Assembly: GCA_029948255.1 (NCBI GenBank)
Contig: JALIZF010001873.1
Coordinates: 372,501 to 436,500 of the forward strand
Origin: Telmatactis stephensoni
Taxonomy: Eukaryota > Cnidaria > Anthozoa > Actiniaria > Isophelliidae
Length of the DNA stretch: 64,000 nt
Direction of reading: 5' to 3'
In this document: positions 43,976 through 54,018 of the stretch, piece by piece
Position numbering within the stretch: position 1 is the stretch's first letter
Layout of the letters: every line of letters begins with the position of its first letter
Position numbers and translations under genes: made by a program
Notes under the pieces: generated by a model
The model's database searches: none
What the model was told of the DNA's origin: nothing
What the model saw: the letters and a program-made list of their open reading frames with translations, nothing else

Positions 43976-44760
43976 CGTTCACCTGGAAGTGTGAATATAT
44001 CTGCACCCACTTTCATCCAGGGTTTATCTGGTACATGGTGTGAGCTTAAGGGTTCCTTTTGCTGTTGATATCTATGCTTCTGACCAACAGCACATGTACT
44101 TACTATGTTTTCAATGTCCCTGTTCATGTTGGGCCAGTATAACACACTGCGACCCCGTCGTCGACATTTTTCTATACCCATGTGTCCTTCATGAATCTTG
44201 TTCAGCATTTCTTGTCTAAGTTGTGTTGGTACAATCACACGGTTGTTCTTCAGTATCACTCCATCAATAACAGTTAATTCATCTCTAAAATGATAGTAAG
44301 GCTTGGGAAATGGACCATGTGTCCATCCATCATTGATGTGCTTTATCACAGGTTGTAGTTCATCATCTTTTGATGTTGCTGCAGCAATTTCCTCCCATTT
44401 CTTTTCTGTGACTGGTAGTGTACTCTTGATCAGATTAACATGTATTTCAACTTCTCTTTCAGTTGTCTGGTCACAAGGACTTTCAAGATAGGCTCTAGAT
44501 AATGTATCAGGTATTACAAGATACTTTCCTGGTGTATATTCAAAGTTCAAGTTGTATTTTTGTAGTTTCAACATGAGTCTCTGGATTCTAGGTGGAGTGT
44601 CACATAGATTTTTCTTGACAATTGGTATCAGTGGTTTGTGATCTGTTTCTGCAATCACATCAGGTACTCCATAAATGAACTCATGGAACTCGCATGCGAA
44701 CACCATTCCCAGTGATTCTTTTTCAATTGTAGCATACCTCTGTTCAGCTTGTGTTAACAC
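43966..44760 (-). pseudogene. Gypsy RNase H and integrase zinc-binding region
   Basis: RNase H features: LTQAEQRYATIEKESLGMVF, AETDHKPLIPIV and LNFEYTPGKYLVIPDTLSRA. Integrase HHCC: HEGHMGIEKCRRRGRSVLYW, then IVSTCAVGQKHRY. The second Cys of the expected CxxC is Gly here. The frame ends at the insertion point, after VGADIFTLPG. Confidence 0.85.
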
Positions 44761-44973
44761 TCGTGATGCATATGCTACAGGTTTCCACGTACCTTCATGC
44801 TCTTGAAGTAAGACGGCTCCAAGTCCCTTTTTGGATGCATCTGACGAGACCTTTTCCTTGCAGGGTCATAGAACTTTAGTACTGGTTCTGTTGTGAGGAA
44901 TTCATTCAAATCCTTCCATTCTTTTTCATGCTCTGGTTGCCATTGCCATTCAATTTTTTCTTCTAGTAAAGTT

Positions 44974-45594
44974 CTAAGTGCTGTAGTTTTGGATGACAAA
45001 TTTACCGAGGTAGTTGACCATACCAAGGCACCTTTGCAGTTTTACTTTACAAGTAGGTTTAGGCATATTGTTAATTGCTTCTACATGTACCTTCTTAGGA
45101 TCAGGTAATACTCCTTCACTTGTGATCTTGTCACCAAGGAATGTAATTTCTCTTGCTCTGAATCTACATTTCTTCAGGTTCAGCTTTAATCCAACTTCTC
45201 TAGCTCTAGTCAGGGCTGCACGCAGGTGTTGGTCATGTTCAGCTACAGTCTTGCCCCATACTATGATATCATCATGTACTGATTTAACTCCGTCCATACA
45301 CTCATATAGCTGTTCAATTGTGCGGTGAAACACTTCCGGCGCTGAACTTATACCAAAAGGCATTCTTTGGAGGCAGTAGCGACCATAAGGAGTATTAAAG
45401 GTACAAAGCTTGGCACTTGCTTCATCTAACTTTATCTGCCAGAATCCTGATGAAGCATCTAATTTAGAGAAATACTGAGCTCCTGCCATGTCATGTGTTA
45501 TCTCACTTCTAGTTGGGATATGATAGTGTTCTCTCATGATATATTCATTCAATTCTTTAGGATCTAAGCAAAGTCTTAAGTTACTATTGTCCAA
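44974..45594 (-). pseudogene. Gypsy reverse transcriptase
   Basis: 206 residues: LRLCLDPKELNEYIMREHYH, YFSKLDASSGFWQIKLDEAS, CLQRMPFGISSAPEVFHRTI, then GVKSVHDDIIVWG and LKLNLKKCRFRAREITFLGD. The first catalytic Asp (KLDASSGF) and the DD pair are present, but the YxDD Tyr is Val. A short piece continues in another frame to 44775 (connection region WQPEHEKEWKDLNEFL). The N-terminal end is broken near 45600. Confidence 0.85.
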
Positions 45595-45828
45595 TCACTA
45601 CAATCACTAGCGAACTCACCCGCTCGGTTGGCTCTTCCACTTTCTTGATAATTTCGAGCTCTGTCAGTCTGTCGAGTTCTGTCTTCAATCTTTCCTTTAG
45701 GGCAATAGGTACTTTTCTAGCTGGGTGAATGACTGGTACGTACTGCATCATCTTTCAGCTTTATCTTGTATGTTACTGGTAGGCATCCTATACCTTCAAA
45801 TGCATCTTTAAACTCTGCTGTAACTTCA

Positions 45829-46194
45829 TCATCTATCTTGCTTTCTGCTGTGTGTACAATATGGACTCTGTTTACAAAGTTGACTTGACTCTAATCCAAG
45901 AACAGGCTGACAATCAGATAGTACAACTACAAACATTTCTTTGCTTTGTTGACCATTACACTCTACATCTGTGTAACAAACACCAGATACAGGTATTCGC
46001 TCTCCTGTATATGTCTTAAGTGTAATTTTCCTTGGTACTATGGGTGGTTTCTTGTTTAATTTCTGGTATTCTTTGAGAGGTAAGACATTTGTTTGGGCAC
46101 CAGTGCCTATTTCGAAAACTATTTCTTGACCATTGACCGTGACTGTTGACATCCAGTCTTTACCTTTGCTCTTTTGTGAACTTATGGCTCCCAT
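45829..46194 (-). pseudogene. Gypsy aspartic protease, active-site Asp replaced
   Basis: VTVNGQEIVFEIGTGAQTNV is the protease start. The catalytic DTGA triad reads GTGA, so the active-site Asp is Gly. The flap and later region (ITLKTYTGERIPVSGVCYTD, VVLSDCQPVLGLESSQ) are recognisable. It overlaps the gag frame by 13 bases. Confidence 0.8.
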
Positions 46195-46628
46195 AAACAG
46201 TTCTTCGTCATCTGTGGTGTCCTGATTCCTCTTCTTGCTCCACTGTTCCTACATGTTTGTTCCTGCACATTTTTGCAAAATTTCTGACATTGATTACATT
46301 TTTTACCATAAGCTGGGCACTTTTTCCGTGGATGTGTTGTACCACATCTCTGACAACATTTCTGTGCTGGTTTTGTGTTATCATCTTGAGGTTCACTTGT
46401 GCTCTGGGCAGCAATTTTTTTCTTTGGTGTGTTTGTAGTTTTCTTAACAGCATTGACTTCAACTTCTTGACTCTGTAGACTCTTTAACTGGGTTTTAGCT
46501 GTCTCAGCTGCTTGACATATCTCAACAGCTTTCTTCGATGTCAGGTCACTCTCTCTTAGGAGTCGTTCTTTAACTTTTTTATCTGTAATTCCAATAACAA
46601 TTTGATCTCTTATAAGCGATTCTGTCAA
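46182..46628 (-). pseudogene. Gypsy gag C-terminal part with zinc knuckle
   Basis: Contains DQIVIGITDKKVKERLLRES, KKAVEICQAAETAKTQLKSL and the CCHC knuckle CQRCGTTHPRKKCPAYGKKC. Frame shifts just after the knuckle region and again before 46668. Confidence 0.82.
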
Positions 46629-46667
46629 ATCTCCAAAACCACAGGATTGACTTTTTTAATTTTGAGG

Positions 46668-47012
46668 TCAGTTACGAACGTACTGCTCAAATGTTTCTTC
46701 ATTTGTTTGTATTCTGGATCTAAAGACATATCTTTCGTACGTTTCATTCTTTCTGGGGGTACAATACTCCTCTACTTTTTGTAATACAACGTCGTACTTA
46801 TCTTTTTCTTCGTCTGTAAGATCCAATGTGTTGAAAACCTCGATCGTGTCGGGTCCAGCTATAGTGAGAAAGAGTGCTACTCGTTGTTTATCCGACTTCT
46901 TATCAGCTCCAATGGCCAATAAATAAAGCTCAAATCGTTGTTTAAACCTTTTCCAATTTTCGTGTAGGTTTCCAGTTAGGCTTAAGGTCGAAGGCGCTTT
47001 AATTTTATCCAT
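46668..47012 (-). pseudogene. Gypsy gag N-terminal part
   Basis: Starts MDKIKAPSTLSLTGNLHENW and includes KRFKQRFELYLLAIGADKKS and EEYCTPRKNETYERYVFRSR, the usual Gypsy gag capsid start. The ATG lies only 19 bp from the LTR, so there is practically no leader. It ends in a frameshift at 46668. Confidence 0.85.
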
Positions 47013-47016
47013 TTTT

Positions 47017-47030
47017 CACTCCTGGAACCA
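47017..47030 (-). promoter_or_regulatory. Putative primer binding site
   Basis: TGGTTCCAGGAGTG begins exactly at the inner end of the 5' LTR. It would pair with a tRNA 3' end ending in CCA. The tRNA identity was not determined. Confidence 0.6.
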
Positions 47031-47118
47031 TGTATCATTATTACACGCGTCTATCTACTAGACGCCATTTTATTACTGTAGAAGGTTCCCGTATGTGACA
47101 GGCGTTCCTTACTTTACA
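47031..47118 (-). repeat. 5' LTR of the Gypsy element
   Basis: 88 bp with three mismatches to the 3' LTR. Outer flank CCTAC. Very short for an LTR, but the TG/CA ends, target duplication, primer site and purine tract all agree on its limits. Confidence 0.88.
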
Positions 47119-47218
47119 CCTACCAAATGATCCAATATGATCTATAGACTAGCGGTTCCTATCGAAAGTGAAGTGCTGCGATCTGTAAACACAGTGAAGT
47201 TCCTTCGAATATGAAGAC

Positions 47219-47282
47219 AAACAACAGAATAAAACCTAATATTAAAATTAAAGTCATTAGTTTTAGATTTATTCTGTTGTCA
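47219..47282. repeat. Short inverted repeat
   Basis: AACAACAGAATAAAACC and the reverse form TTTATTCTGTTGTC frame a 34-bp AT-rich loop. It lies at the truncated end of the protease-like fragment. Confidence 0.5.
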
Positions 47283-47396
47283 ATAGATAAGCTATTTCTT
47301 ATATATATTTATGCTGGAATTTTTGAAAACAATTGCATGATATCTTGTAATGACAAAACAAACAACATGAAAACGTATATGTACAGTTTATTATAA

Positions 47397-47786
47397 TCAA
47401 TAACATGTAAACAATAATTGTAATTTAAACATAATACATATATATTGATTGTTTGCCTCGTCGGGCGATATATTTCGATTGTTTGCCTCGTCGGGCGATT
47501 CATCCTGTATCATATTAAACCAAAGAACACGATCTGGTAGGTAATTGAGTGAAATCGTCTCTGCATCAGGTATGGAGCCTACTTCAAATGCTTTCAAGAA
47601 CATACCATCCCCTTCGATCAGAACACGATCTACAGTCTCTGTTTTCCAAGTCGAAATATCACACGAATTAGCACATAACAACGCTGAAAGACTCATAAAA
47701 GCACATTGTCTTCCCCTAGAAATGTCGCTGAATTGACTATTACCTTGATGAATACTTCCTCGACTAAATAAACTCGTGTTAAACAT
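47397..47786 (-). pseudogene. Mobile-element cysteine-protease-like fragment
   Basis: Starts MFNTSLFSRGSIHQGNSQFS, then RGRQCAFMSLSALLCANSC, WKTETVDRVLIEGDGMFLKA and ETISLNYLPDRVLW. The G-x-QC-x-x-x-SLxAL Cys box resembles the active-site segment in the 59.5-kb ORF and in papain-like (OTU or C76-type) proteases of some helicase-bearing animal transposons (recalled, not searched). The His box is absent. The end contains an in-frame tandem duplication, SPDEANNxxI twice, from a 24-bp repeat at 47442-47500. Truncated. Confidence 0.5.
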
Positions 47787-48292
47787 GATTGCTGTAAACT
47801 CACCGATAGCCGCTGATTACGTACATTGCAGGCGCTAAAATTCCGACATCGCTACATCGTCCACGAAATCGACTTTAGTCTCCGCTATTGTGTAACACAG
47901 GGATCCCGAAGCCCTGCGAGATTAGTGATGCTGCTCACTGCGTTCGCAGCAATAATACATTATAGCCCAGACAAAATTTCTATCCTGTACTTTTTACTTT
48001 GATTAATGGAACCGAAACAAAACTTAGAAACTGCAGCAGACTGTTTTGATGTTAAAATTATTTTGATATTGCTGTTAACACATTGGTAGATTCTAGAAAT
48101 ACCACAGTTACCTTTCTATGAAATCATTTCAGTACAGTACATTTCAGTTTCTTAACACAACTTTTCAATACATGTATTACCATGTTTTCAATATGGAGCA
48201 GATCAATGATTATAGCAGTAGTCAGTTGCTGATGCTTTATTTAGCTTAGATTATATAGCTTTAAAGATAAGCAAAACAATTGGTATTATTTC
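47787..48292. other. No gene recognised
   Basis: Sequence upstream of the protease-like fragment. No motif or repeat was seen. Confidence 0.3.
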
Positions 48293-49242
48293 AAGGCTGA
48301 GACATTTTGTCCCATTTCACACTCTTATGAATATCTATCATTCTCTTATTCATCCATATATTTCTTATGGACTGTCTGTCTGGGGACAAACTACCCAAAA
48401 TAATCTCAACAAAATTCTTATTCTCCAGAAACGCGCTTTACGACTGATATACTTTGTAACGAATAGAGAGCATGCAGTGCCCCTTTTCTTAGACTCGAAT
48501 ATCCTTCCTGTAAATATGCTTTATTACAAAACTATTTCGCTTTTAATGCACGATGTTAATAGTAATAACATCCCCTCTAACATATCGAAACTTTTCACAC
48601 CCACTGCATCAATGCATACACACAACACAAGATCTGCATCGTCTGGAAAACTTTATGTTCAATATTCAAGAACTTCACAAATGAAAAACTCTTTTTCCCG
48701 ATTGGGAACACAAATTTGGAATTCTATCCCTGAGGGTATTAGAAATTCAAGGAAAAATATTTTCAAACTTAAATTACAAGAAAAATTACGACAATTTCTG
48801 AACGTTGAGGACGCTTATGTTGATACACCGACTTTAATCGTATCAATTTCCAAATTGAAGGGCAAAGATCCAATTTATTAACAAACTCAAGCTCATATTC
48901 TCCTATCCTGTAAATAACTCCATTATACAAATACAAAAATAATGCTCCAACTGGAATGTATTTATTACTTAAATCTTAGTGAATAAGTATCTGCTAAAAC
49001 AGTTTTTCAACAAGTAGCTCGTTTGTTTTGTTGTTGTTTCAGCTATATGTAATTTCAAAAATTATCAGTAACGCTCCTTTTATATATTATTATCATTGTT
49101 ATTCTAAGTCTCCCTTACTTTTTCTTATACTTGTATTTATTAAAAACACAGCCCGCCTAGATTAGTTATGCTACCTGCGGACTGTGTATATATTTTTTGT
49201 AATATACTGTGAATTAAATAAAGTATTATTATTATTATTGTT
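48293..49242 (+). mobile_element. CR1/L2-type LINE, 3' end only
   Basis: The 184-residue frame 48327-48881 has NIYHSLIHPYISYGLSVWGQ, LNKILILQKRALRLIYFVTN and NSFSRLGTQIWNSIPEGIRN, the ORF2 C-terminal tail. Codons in the same frame start at about 48297 (RHFVPFHTL). A 3' UTR of about 340 bp ends with AATTAAATAAAGTATT and an ATT run (49219-49242). Endonuclease and RT core are missing through 5' truncation. The coding part is uninterrupted, so the insertion may be fairly young. Confidence 0.78.
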
Positions 49243-49335
49243 CCTATTTGAAGCTCAATACTCGAAGTGTAACATAATACAAGTAGTAGGAAAAGGACAG
49301 TTCTAAGACCGAGGTACGAGGTTTTATCCTAAATA

Positions 49336-49450
49336 GAAGGCCAGTAAGGCCGGAAAACAGGCTGAAAAGGCCATTACCAGGCTAGAAAAGCCAAAACCAG
49401 GCTAGAAAGGCCAAAACCAGGCCAAACGGGTAGGAAAGGTCAGTCAAGCC
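49336..49450. repeat. Minisatellite, about 19-bp unit
   Basis: Imperfect tandem copies of AGGCCAAAACCAGGCTAGAA, about five to six, all rich in AGGCC and CCAGGC. Non-coding. Confidence 0.7.
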
Positions 49451-49828
49451 AAAATCATAGAGTATTGTATCTCTGTCTGTACAAACATGCCCAAGGCATG
49501 TTTAGCCAGCCCTTTGTTATTGATAATGACGTCACAATATGCTCAAAATGAAATAATGATGAAAAAAACACTATAATTTATCTATTATAACAATCTACAC
49601 TAGACTGCTAGAATCTTATGCTCGGAACTCTATATCCCATGGAACACTAGTGTTCATTCTTTAACCCTTACATAAAACATCTGAAACATGAACGAAAAAA
49701 CACGATTTGTTATTGTGTCAAAAACGCCGTTGTAAATTAAGTCTTTACATCAAACAATTTAGATATATAGTGAAATAAATAGTTGAATAAACTGGGTATA
49801 TTCGCAGGTAGTATTTTGGTATGTGAGA

Positions 49829-50040
49829 TATATAATACCCATGATAATAGAAGGACAAAGGCAAACACTAATAACTGCTGACAGACAAATTGACAGTAAT
49901 ATCAGATAAGGACGGACCATCTGATCCGGCATCACCCGGCGGTCGACGATAACAAGCTCCTACTTTTAAAGTTGCTGGGATTACAAAAGTTTAATTTCTT
50001 TAGTTTTAGTTAGCCGATTCAAAAAAGGTATTTACTACTG
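49829..50040. repeat. Inverse copy of the 14640-14770 repeat
   Basis: ATAGAAGGACAAAGGCAAAC and CTGACAGACAAATTGACAG match the reverse complement of 14690-14760. TTTAGTTTTAGTTAGCCGATTC matches further out. About 90 bp between these blocks are unique to this copy. Confidence 0.6.
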
Positions 50041-50167
50041 CGGCTTGTTGATGAACTACAGGCAACCACTGTGCGCTTCGAGGATTGTGTTGTTAAAAAG
50101 TTTATTAACGACAACATGTCAATCGCTCTTACTCTAGCGGCAGCTAATCTAAATGTCCTTTAATTTT

Positions 50168-50457
50168 TACCGCCGTTTTCGATGAAACGCGACTACCTAA
50201 ACATCAACATTGCAGTCTGCACTTTGCATTACACGGCCGTCAATCGTTCTCGAAAGATTCAAAGCTCACTGAAATAAACCTTTCCTAACTTCCAAAATTC
50301 AAAATAAGTATCTTTTAAATTTTTGCAATTGATAGCAATCGATGCATGTATCTCGTAAAATGTGCATTTATTGAGAAGTAAAGAACGTACGTCTAATACA
50401 AAGTGCAATCTACAATGTTGATGTCTAGGTAGTCGCGTTTCATCGAAAACGGCGGTA
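50168..50457. repeat. MITE with about 60-bp inverted ends
   Basis: ACCGCCGTTTTCGATGAAAC at 50169 and GTTTCATCGAAAACGGCGGT at 50456 are inverted. Similarity continues inward through the CGACTACCTA and ACATCAACATTG blocks. No ORF. Confidence 0.8.
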
Positions 50458-50936
50458 AGTCCGATTTGGGGCTCCCTTTCACATGGCCACGATTGAACGC
50501 ACGAGTGCGTCCAGTTAATAAACTAACGAAATGGTAGGAAATTCAAACTTTTGGTGAAAAAGGTATGGAATTTACAACTTTTGTTTAGTGATGCGTGAGT
50601 CTCGTCCTGGAGGCAGTGCAGGTCATGGCGGGTCGTGTAAAAAAGAAACAAAGACAAAAACAAAGCAAAACAAAAACGGGCAACTAGTTTAAGCTTTATA
50701 CAGCGTCTTCAGTGTTGGAATGGAGTGCTGCAAATCTTTGCCTGAATTGTTTCAAAGTTTGCTCATGTAGTCGTTATAGGGACCTTTGTCGGTGAATGAG
50801 ATTCCTTTTTTCTACATAGGCAAGTCACTTCGACAACGTGATGGATTATTGCCAAAAGGCCAAAGAATGCACACCCCATGTTTTTTACATAGACTTGAGT
50901 CAACGTAACTGTGACACAGGCAATAAATTAATGCCT

Positions 50937-51365
50937 AATGGGGATTTTGTACACTTTACGTGACATCACCGTGGCATTTTAAGTTTTAATCCAAAAAACA
51001 AAACTATAATATTTGAAAAGAGCACACCTGTAGTTTATTCAACCGTTCCATGTACTCTGGATTCAGTAGATAAAAGGCGTGTGAGCCTTTTGGCCCACAA
51101 AAAAGTCTTGAAAACACTAACTTAGTAAAACTAAATCATCTTTCCGCCATGAGGTCCGTACTCAGACCTGCGCATGCGTGTAATACCGCTGACCTCAGCA
51201 ACAACACCAATGTTAGCAAAATTTGAAATTTTTAATAAGTTATAGGTGGCCGAACTTGGTTCTTTTTCTATTGAAACGTGGTGGGCAAGCTGTAAATATT
51301 ACATTTTTGTTTCTGTTGATTAAAATTTAACGTGTCACGCAAGGTGTACAAAATCCCTATTAAAT
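50937..51365. repeat. MITE with TAATGGGGATTTTGTACAC ends
   Basis: The left end TAATGGGGATTTTGTACACT and right end GTGTACAAAATCCCTATTA are inverted, with about 65 bp of arm each. TTAA-like sequence flanks both sides. It ends 200 bp from the SRCR exon at 51563. Confidence 0.7.
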
Positions 51366-51562
51366 TAAAGCCAGCTTGCAGGGATCAAGGGATTGCTGAG
51401 TTTGCAAGTCAAATCAAACTATTTCAAATTTTACTTGACAGCCTTTAGAAGCTGTAATTTTTACTTCTAGCTGTTTCAATTCTGATTCAAATCAATAACT
51501 CAGAGGAAAAAGTTGCCCGCAACTTTCCTGACAGTAGTTCTTTTACTTCCAATTCTACGTAC

Positions 51563-51892
51563 CTTCGTTGATTTTGCAAAGTACACCTGCAACTGTGTAT
51601 CGCTTGCAGGGACCCAAGATCCATCCTCCGTGATCACAATCTTCAATCGATGTTTCGTTACCTACACATCTCACATTAGTCAAGACCACAGTAAGTCCTC
51701 CTTCAACCACTTTTTCAGTAGTTGCTACTTGAGCTGCGGTATAGTTTAGCATTCGACATATCACGTGAGCATCTTGTATATCCCAATTATAGGGACAGAC
51801 TGACCTCCACGTTCCATTGTACTTTACTTGCACTTGTCCAGCATGATGTAGATTTGATTCCACCAGACGAACCTGGAGCACTGCTTTTCCAT
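51563..51892 (-). CDS. SRCR domain, complete in one exon
   Basis: This 330-bp exon (phase 1 to 1; donor GTACGT, acceptor AG) encodes a full scavenger receptor cysteine-rich domain: VQVKYNGTWRSVCPYNWDIQ, DAHVICRMLNY, GLTVVLTNVRCVGNETSIED, CDHGGWILGPC and VAGVLCK. Cys count and spacing fit a group B-like SRCR, with small changes (WRSVC for WGTVC). It joins exon 26025 in phase across a 25.5-kb intron. The exon before it is not visible in the window. Confidence 0.88.
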
Positions 51893-51899
51893 CTTGAAC

Positions 51900-52597
51900 A
51901 AAAAGAACAACATCAATCAATTGATTAGTGTCTCTTCTTCTTCTTCTTTCCTTTGACTTTTCGTATGTATCCTCTTTTTACGATATACGTATCTGCTAAC
52001 TTCTGCTGCTCGGAAAAGTTACTTTAAGGTGACTCGAAGTAGTTTTTTTCAGACCCCACCGCACATTTTCATTTGGCGCAATGAACAACTTAATGCGCAC
52101 CAATGGACTTGGTTTCTACACCAAATATGAGGATAAGATTGAAGTTTTAAATGGTGTTATAATAACATCGATCGACGTTTTAAAATAGCGAAAATCGAAC
52201 ATCGTCAAAAATGGTTTTCCTCTAATATCTCACAAAATTGGTCAGCTTCAGACAAGCGGTAAACTGCATAGAAAAATTCATACAAATGCAAGTGCAACAT
52301 TTCAAGGTGATTTTAGGAGATTTAATCTGTTTGATTTTCTTTAAATCACAAAAGTGATGCTGTATGCTGTATTTCTACTCTGTATTTCTACTTATTTCTA
52401 TTTCTACTACAACACCACGAGAACACTGTGAAAATATTGCTAAAATATACAATTACCTTACGTGAAAAAGCCAACTCCTCATCGATGTCAAGATTTTTTT
52501 TTTCTTTCCATGTCTCTTGTAAGACATTTTCTCCGCAACTTGTACATCAAAAGTTGTTTTTGAAAATCTCAAAAACACAGGATTATTTTTGCTTGGA
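51900..52597. other. Intronic sequence, nothing recognised
   Basis: No exon, repeat pair or RNA gene seen upstream of the SRCR exon. Confidence 0.35.
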
Positions 52598-53384
52598 GTT
52601 TAAGTAGGGCATTACTTGTTCTAGACTTTAGACTTTAGACTTTATTTATTCACACATCAATTATATACATAATATTTACAAAAAGAGAAACAAATTTACA
52701 TAGTAACATATACATAGAAAATTTCCTTTTTGTATTTTAGATAAGTGTGATGTGTGTGGTTGTCGAAATAGCACAGCAATATTGCAGCAGCTCATTCAAA
52801 TACAAGCACTTAAACGACCCGAAACTTAAAGCTGATGTTGACCCAAACGCCAGCTCAAAACTTGCATTGAGTCAACCATTCGGCTAATTAGCATATTGCA
52901 CTCGCAAATTGTTCACAGCACGTGCAAGTGCGTAGCATAAATTTGCATAGAGTTCCACGCTACATGCATCAGGAACCGGAAATAAGACTAAATTCTTTCC
53001 TTTTGTTTATTTGGTGATGTTTGCTGCTAATTAGTTGATATTATTTCCGATATATTATGCTTGTACTTTAAAAAAAAATAATGTCTCCCCAACGTACCTA
53101 AAAACATACAAATATTAGAAGTGAAAGTTCTTCTAAAGCGAATTCTTTATTTCCGGTTCCTGATGCATGTAGCGTGGAACTCTATGCTACGCACTTGCAC
53201 GTGCTGTGAACAATTTGCGAGTGCAATATGCTAATTAGCGAGTCGAATGGTTGTCTCAATGCAAGTTTTGAGCTGGCTTTTGGGTCAACATCAAGTTTAG
53301 GTTTCGGGTCGTTTTAGTGCTTGTATTTGAATGAGCTGCTGCAATATTGCTGTGTATAGATCAAGTAATGCCCTACTTAAACGC
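52598..53384. repeat. Large inverted-repeat element with a LINE tail inside one arm
   Basis: Arms of about 230 bp are reverse complements: GTTTAAGTAGGGCATTACTTG at one edge mirrors the other, and 52779-52987 mirrors 53147-53356 with few mismatches. The left arm is interrupted at 52621-52772 by an AGACTTT run plus LINE-like 3' sequence (minus-strand AATAAATAAAGTCTAAAGTC). The loop is about 160 bp. No ORF. Confidence 0.8.
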
Positions 53385-53769
53385 CAATTTTATAACTACA
53401 AAGCCAAAATTTGATTATTAATACTCGACTTAAACACCCTCGGACGAGCGGACGAAGCTCGCATATCTTTCGATTTGACACTTCGTGTCTACTTCGGGGA
53501 TTTCCGAATTACACACGCACGCACCCAGGCGATGGCATAGTGAGTTACTGTGTATAAAAAGCCAGTAACCTATCAGGCGCCAAACGTTTCAAAACCAATA
53601 AACCATGCAAGTACAAAAAAGCCGCCTAATAATAATAATAATAATAATAATAACTTTAATGATTCTTGAATGGCAAATAAAACTATTTGAAAAACTCAAG
53701 ATTACAATATTAGATAAATAAATAAATTACATTACACATAAAAAATCTGTTAATATAAAATGTGCAATG

Positions 53770-54018
53770 TTAAGGTGACGCGTCCCATTTCTTAACTGCG
53801 TAAGGGATAAAGCTGTTCTGGAAACGTTTAGTACGACATTTAAGTAATGGAAATTTCCTTGAGTTCCGTAAGGAGTAGACAGATTCAGTTACTGAAGGTA
53901 AGACGTCGTTGATTCTGTCTTCGGGTTGCATAATGGTCTTGTAAAAGTGACGACAAAGCTCATCTCTGCGCTCATGAAGGGTGGATAGTCTCAATGATGA
54001 TAGGACGTAGCCAGCCAA
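53770..54018 (-). pseudogene. LINE ORF2 C-terminal tail
   Basis: LRLSTLHERRDELCRHFYKT, VTESVYSLRNSRKFPLLKCR and TKRFQNSFIPYAVKKW form the terminal block of CR1-type ORF2. It is out of frame with the preceding endonuclease/RT segment because of the deletion. Confidence 0.8.

Larger units (their letters stand above)
41992..47118 (-). mobile_element. Ty3/Gypsy element with 88-bp LTRs and CCTAC target duplication
   Basis: Identical-ended 88-bp LTRs lie at 41992-42079 and 47031-47118 (TG...CA, three mismatches). CCTAC flanks both sides (41987-41991 and 47119-47123). On the minus strand follow a primer-binding-site-like TGGTTCCAGGAGTG touching the 5' LTR, gag from 47012, protease, reverse transcriptase, RNase H, integrase, and a polypurine tract AAAAAGGGAGA touching the 3' LTR. 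The order protease-RT-RNase H-integrase is Gypsy. LTR identity suggests a fairly young insertion, yet the genes have frameshifts, lost catalytic residues and an 870-bp insertion in integrase. Confidence 0.9.
1..51892 (-). other. Host gene model: SRCR-SRCR-FN3-Calx-beta repeat protein (partial)
   Basis: Exons on the minus strand join in phase over about 52 kb. In transcript order they are 51892-51563 (SRCR), 26025-25842 and 20055-19912 (one split SRCR), 9826-9724, 8050-7870 and 7796-7736 (one FN3), 6354-6255 + 5723-5488, 5257-5158 + 5011-4776, 4607-4508 + 978-743, and 584-485 + 38-1 (Calx-beta units). All use GT/AG sites. Phases are 1 between domains, 1 inside the split SRCR, 2 then 0 inside FN3, and 2 inside every Calx-beta unit. 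SRCR, FN3 and Calx-beta are extracellular adhesion or ligand-binding folds, so a secreted or membrane surface protein is the likely product (inference). No signal peptide, membrane segment, start or stop codon was found, so both ends are missing. One exon carries a frameshift; expression is unproven. Confidence 0.75.
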
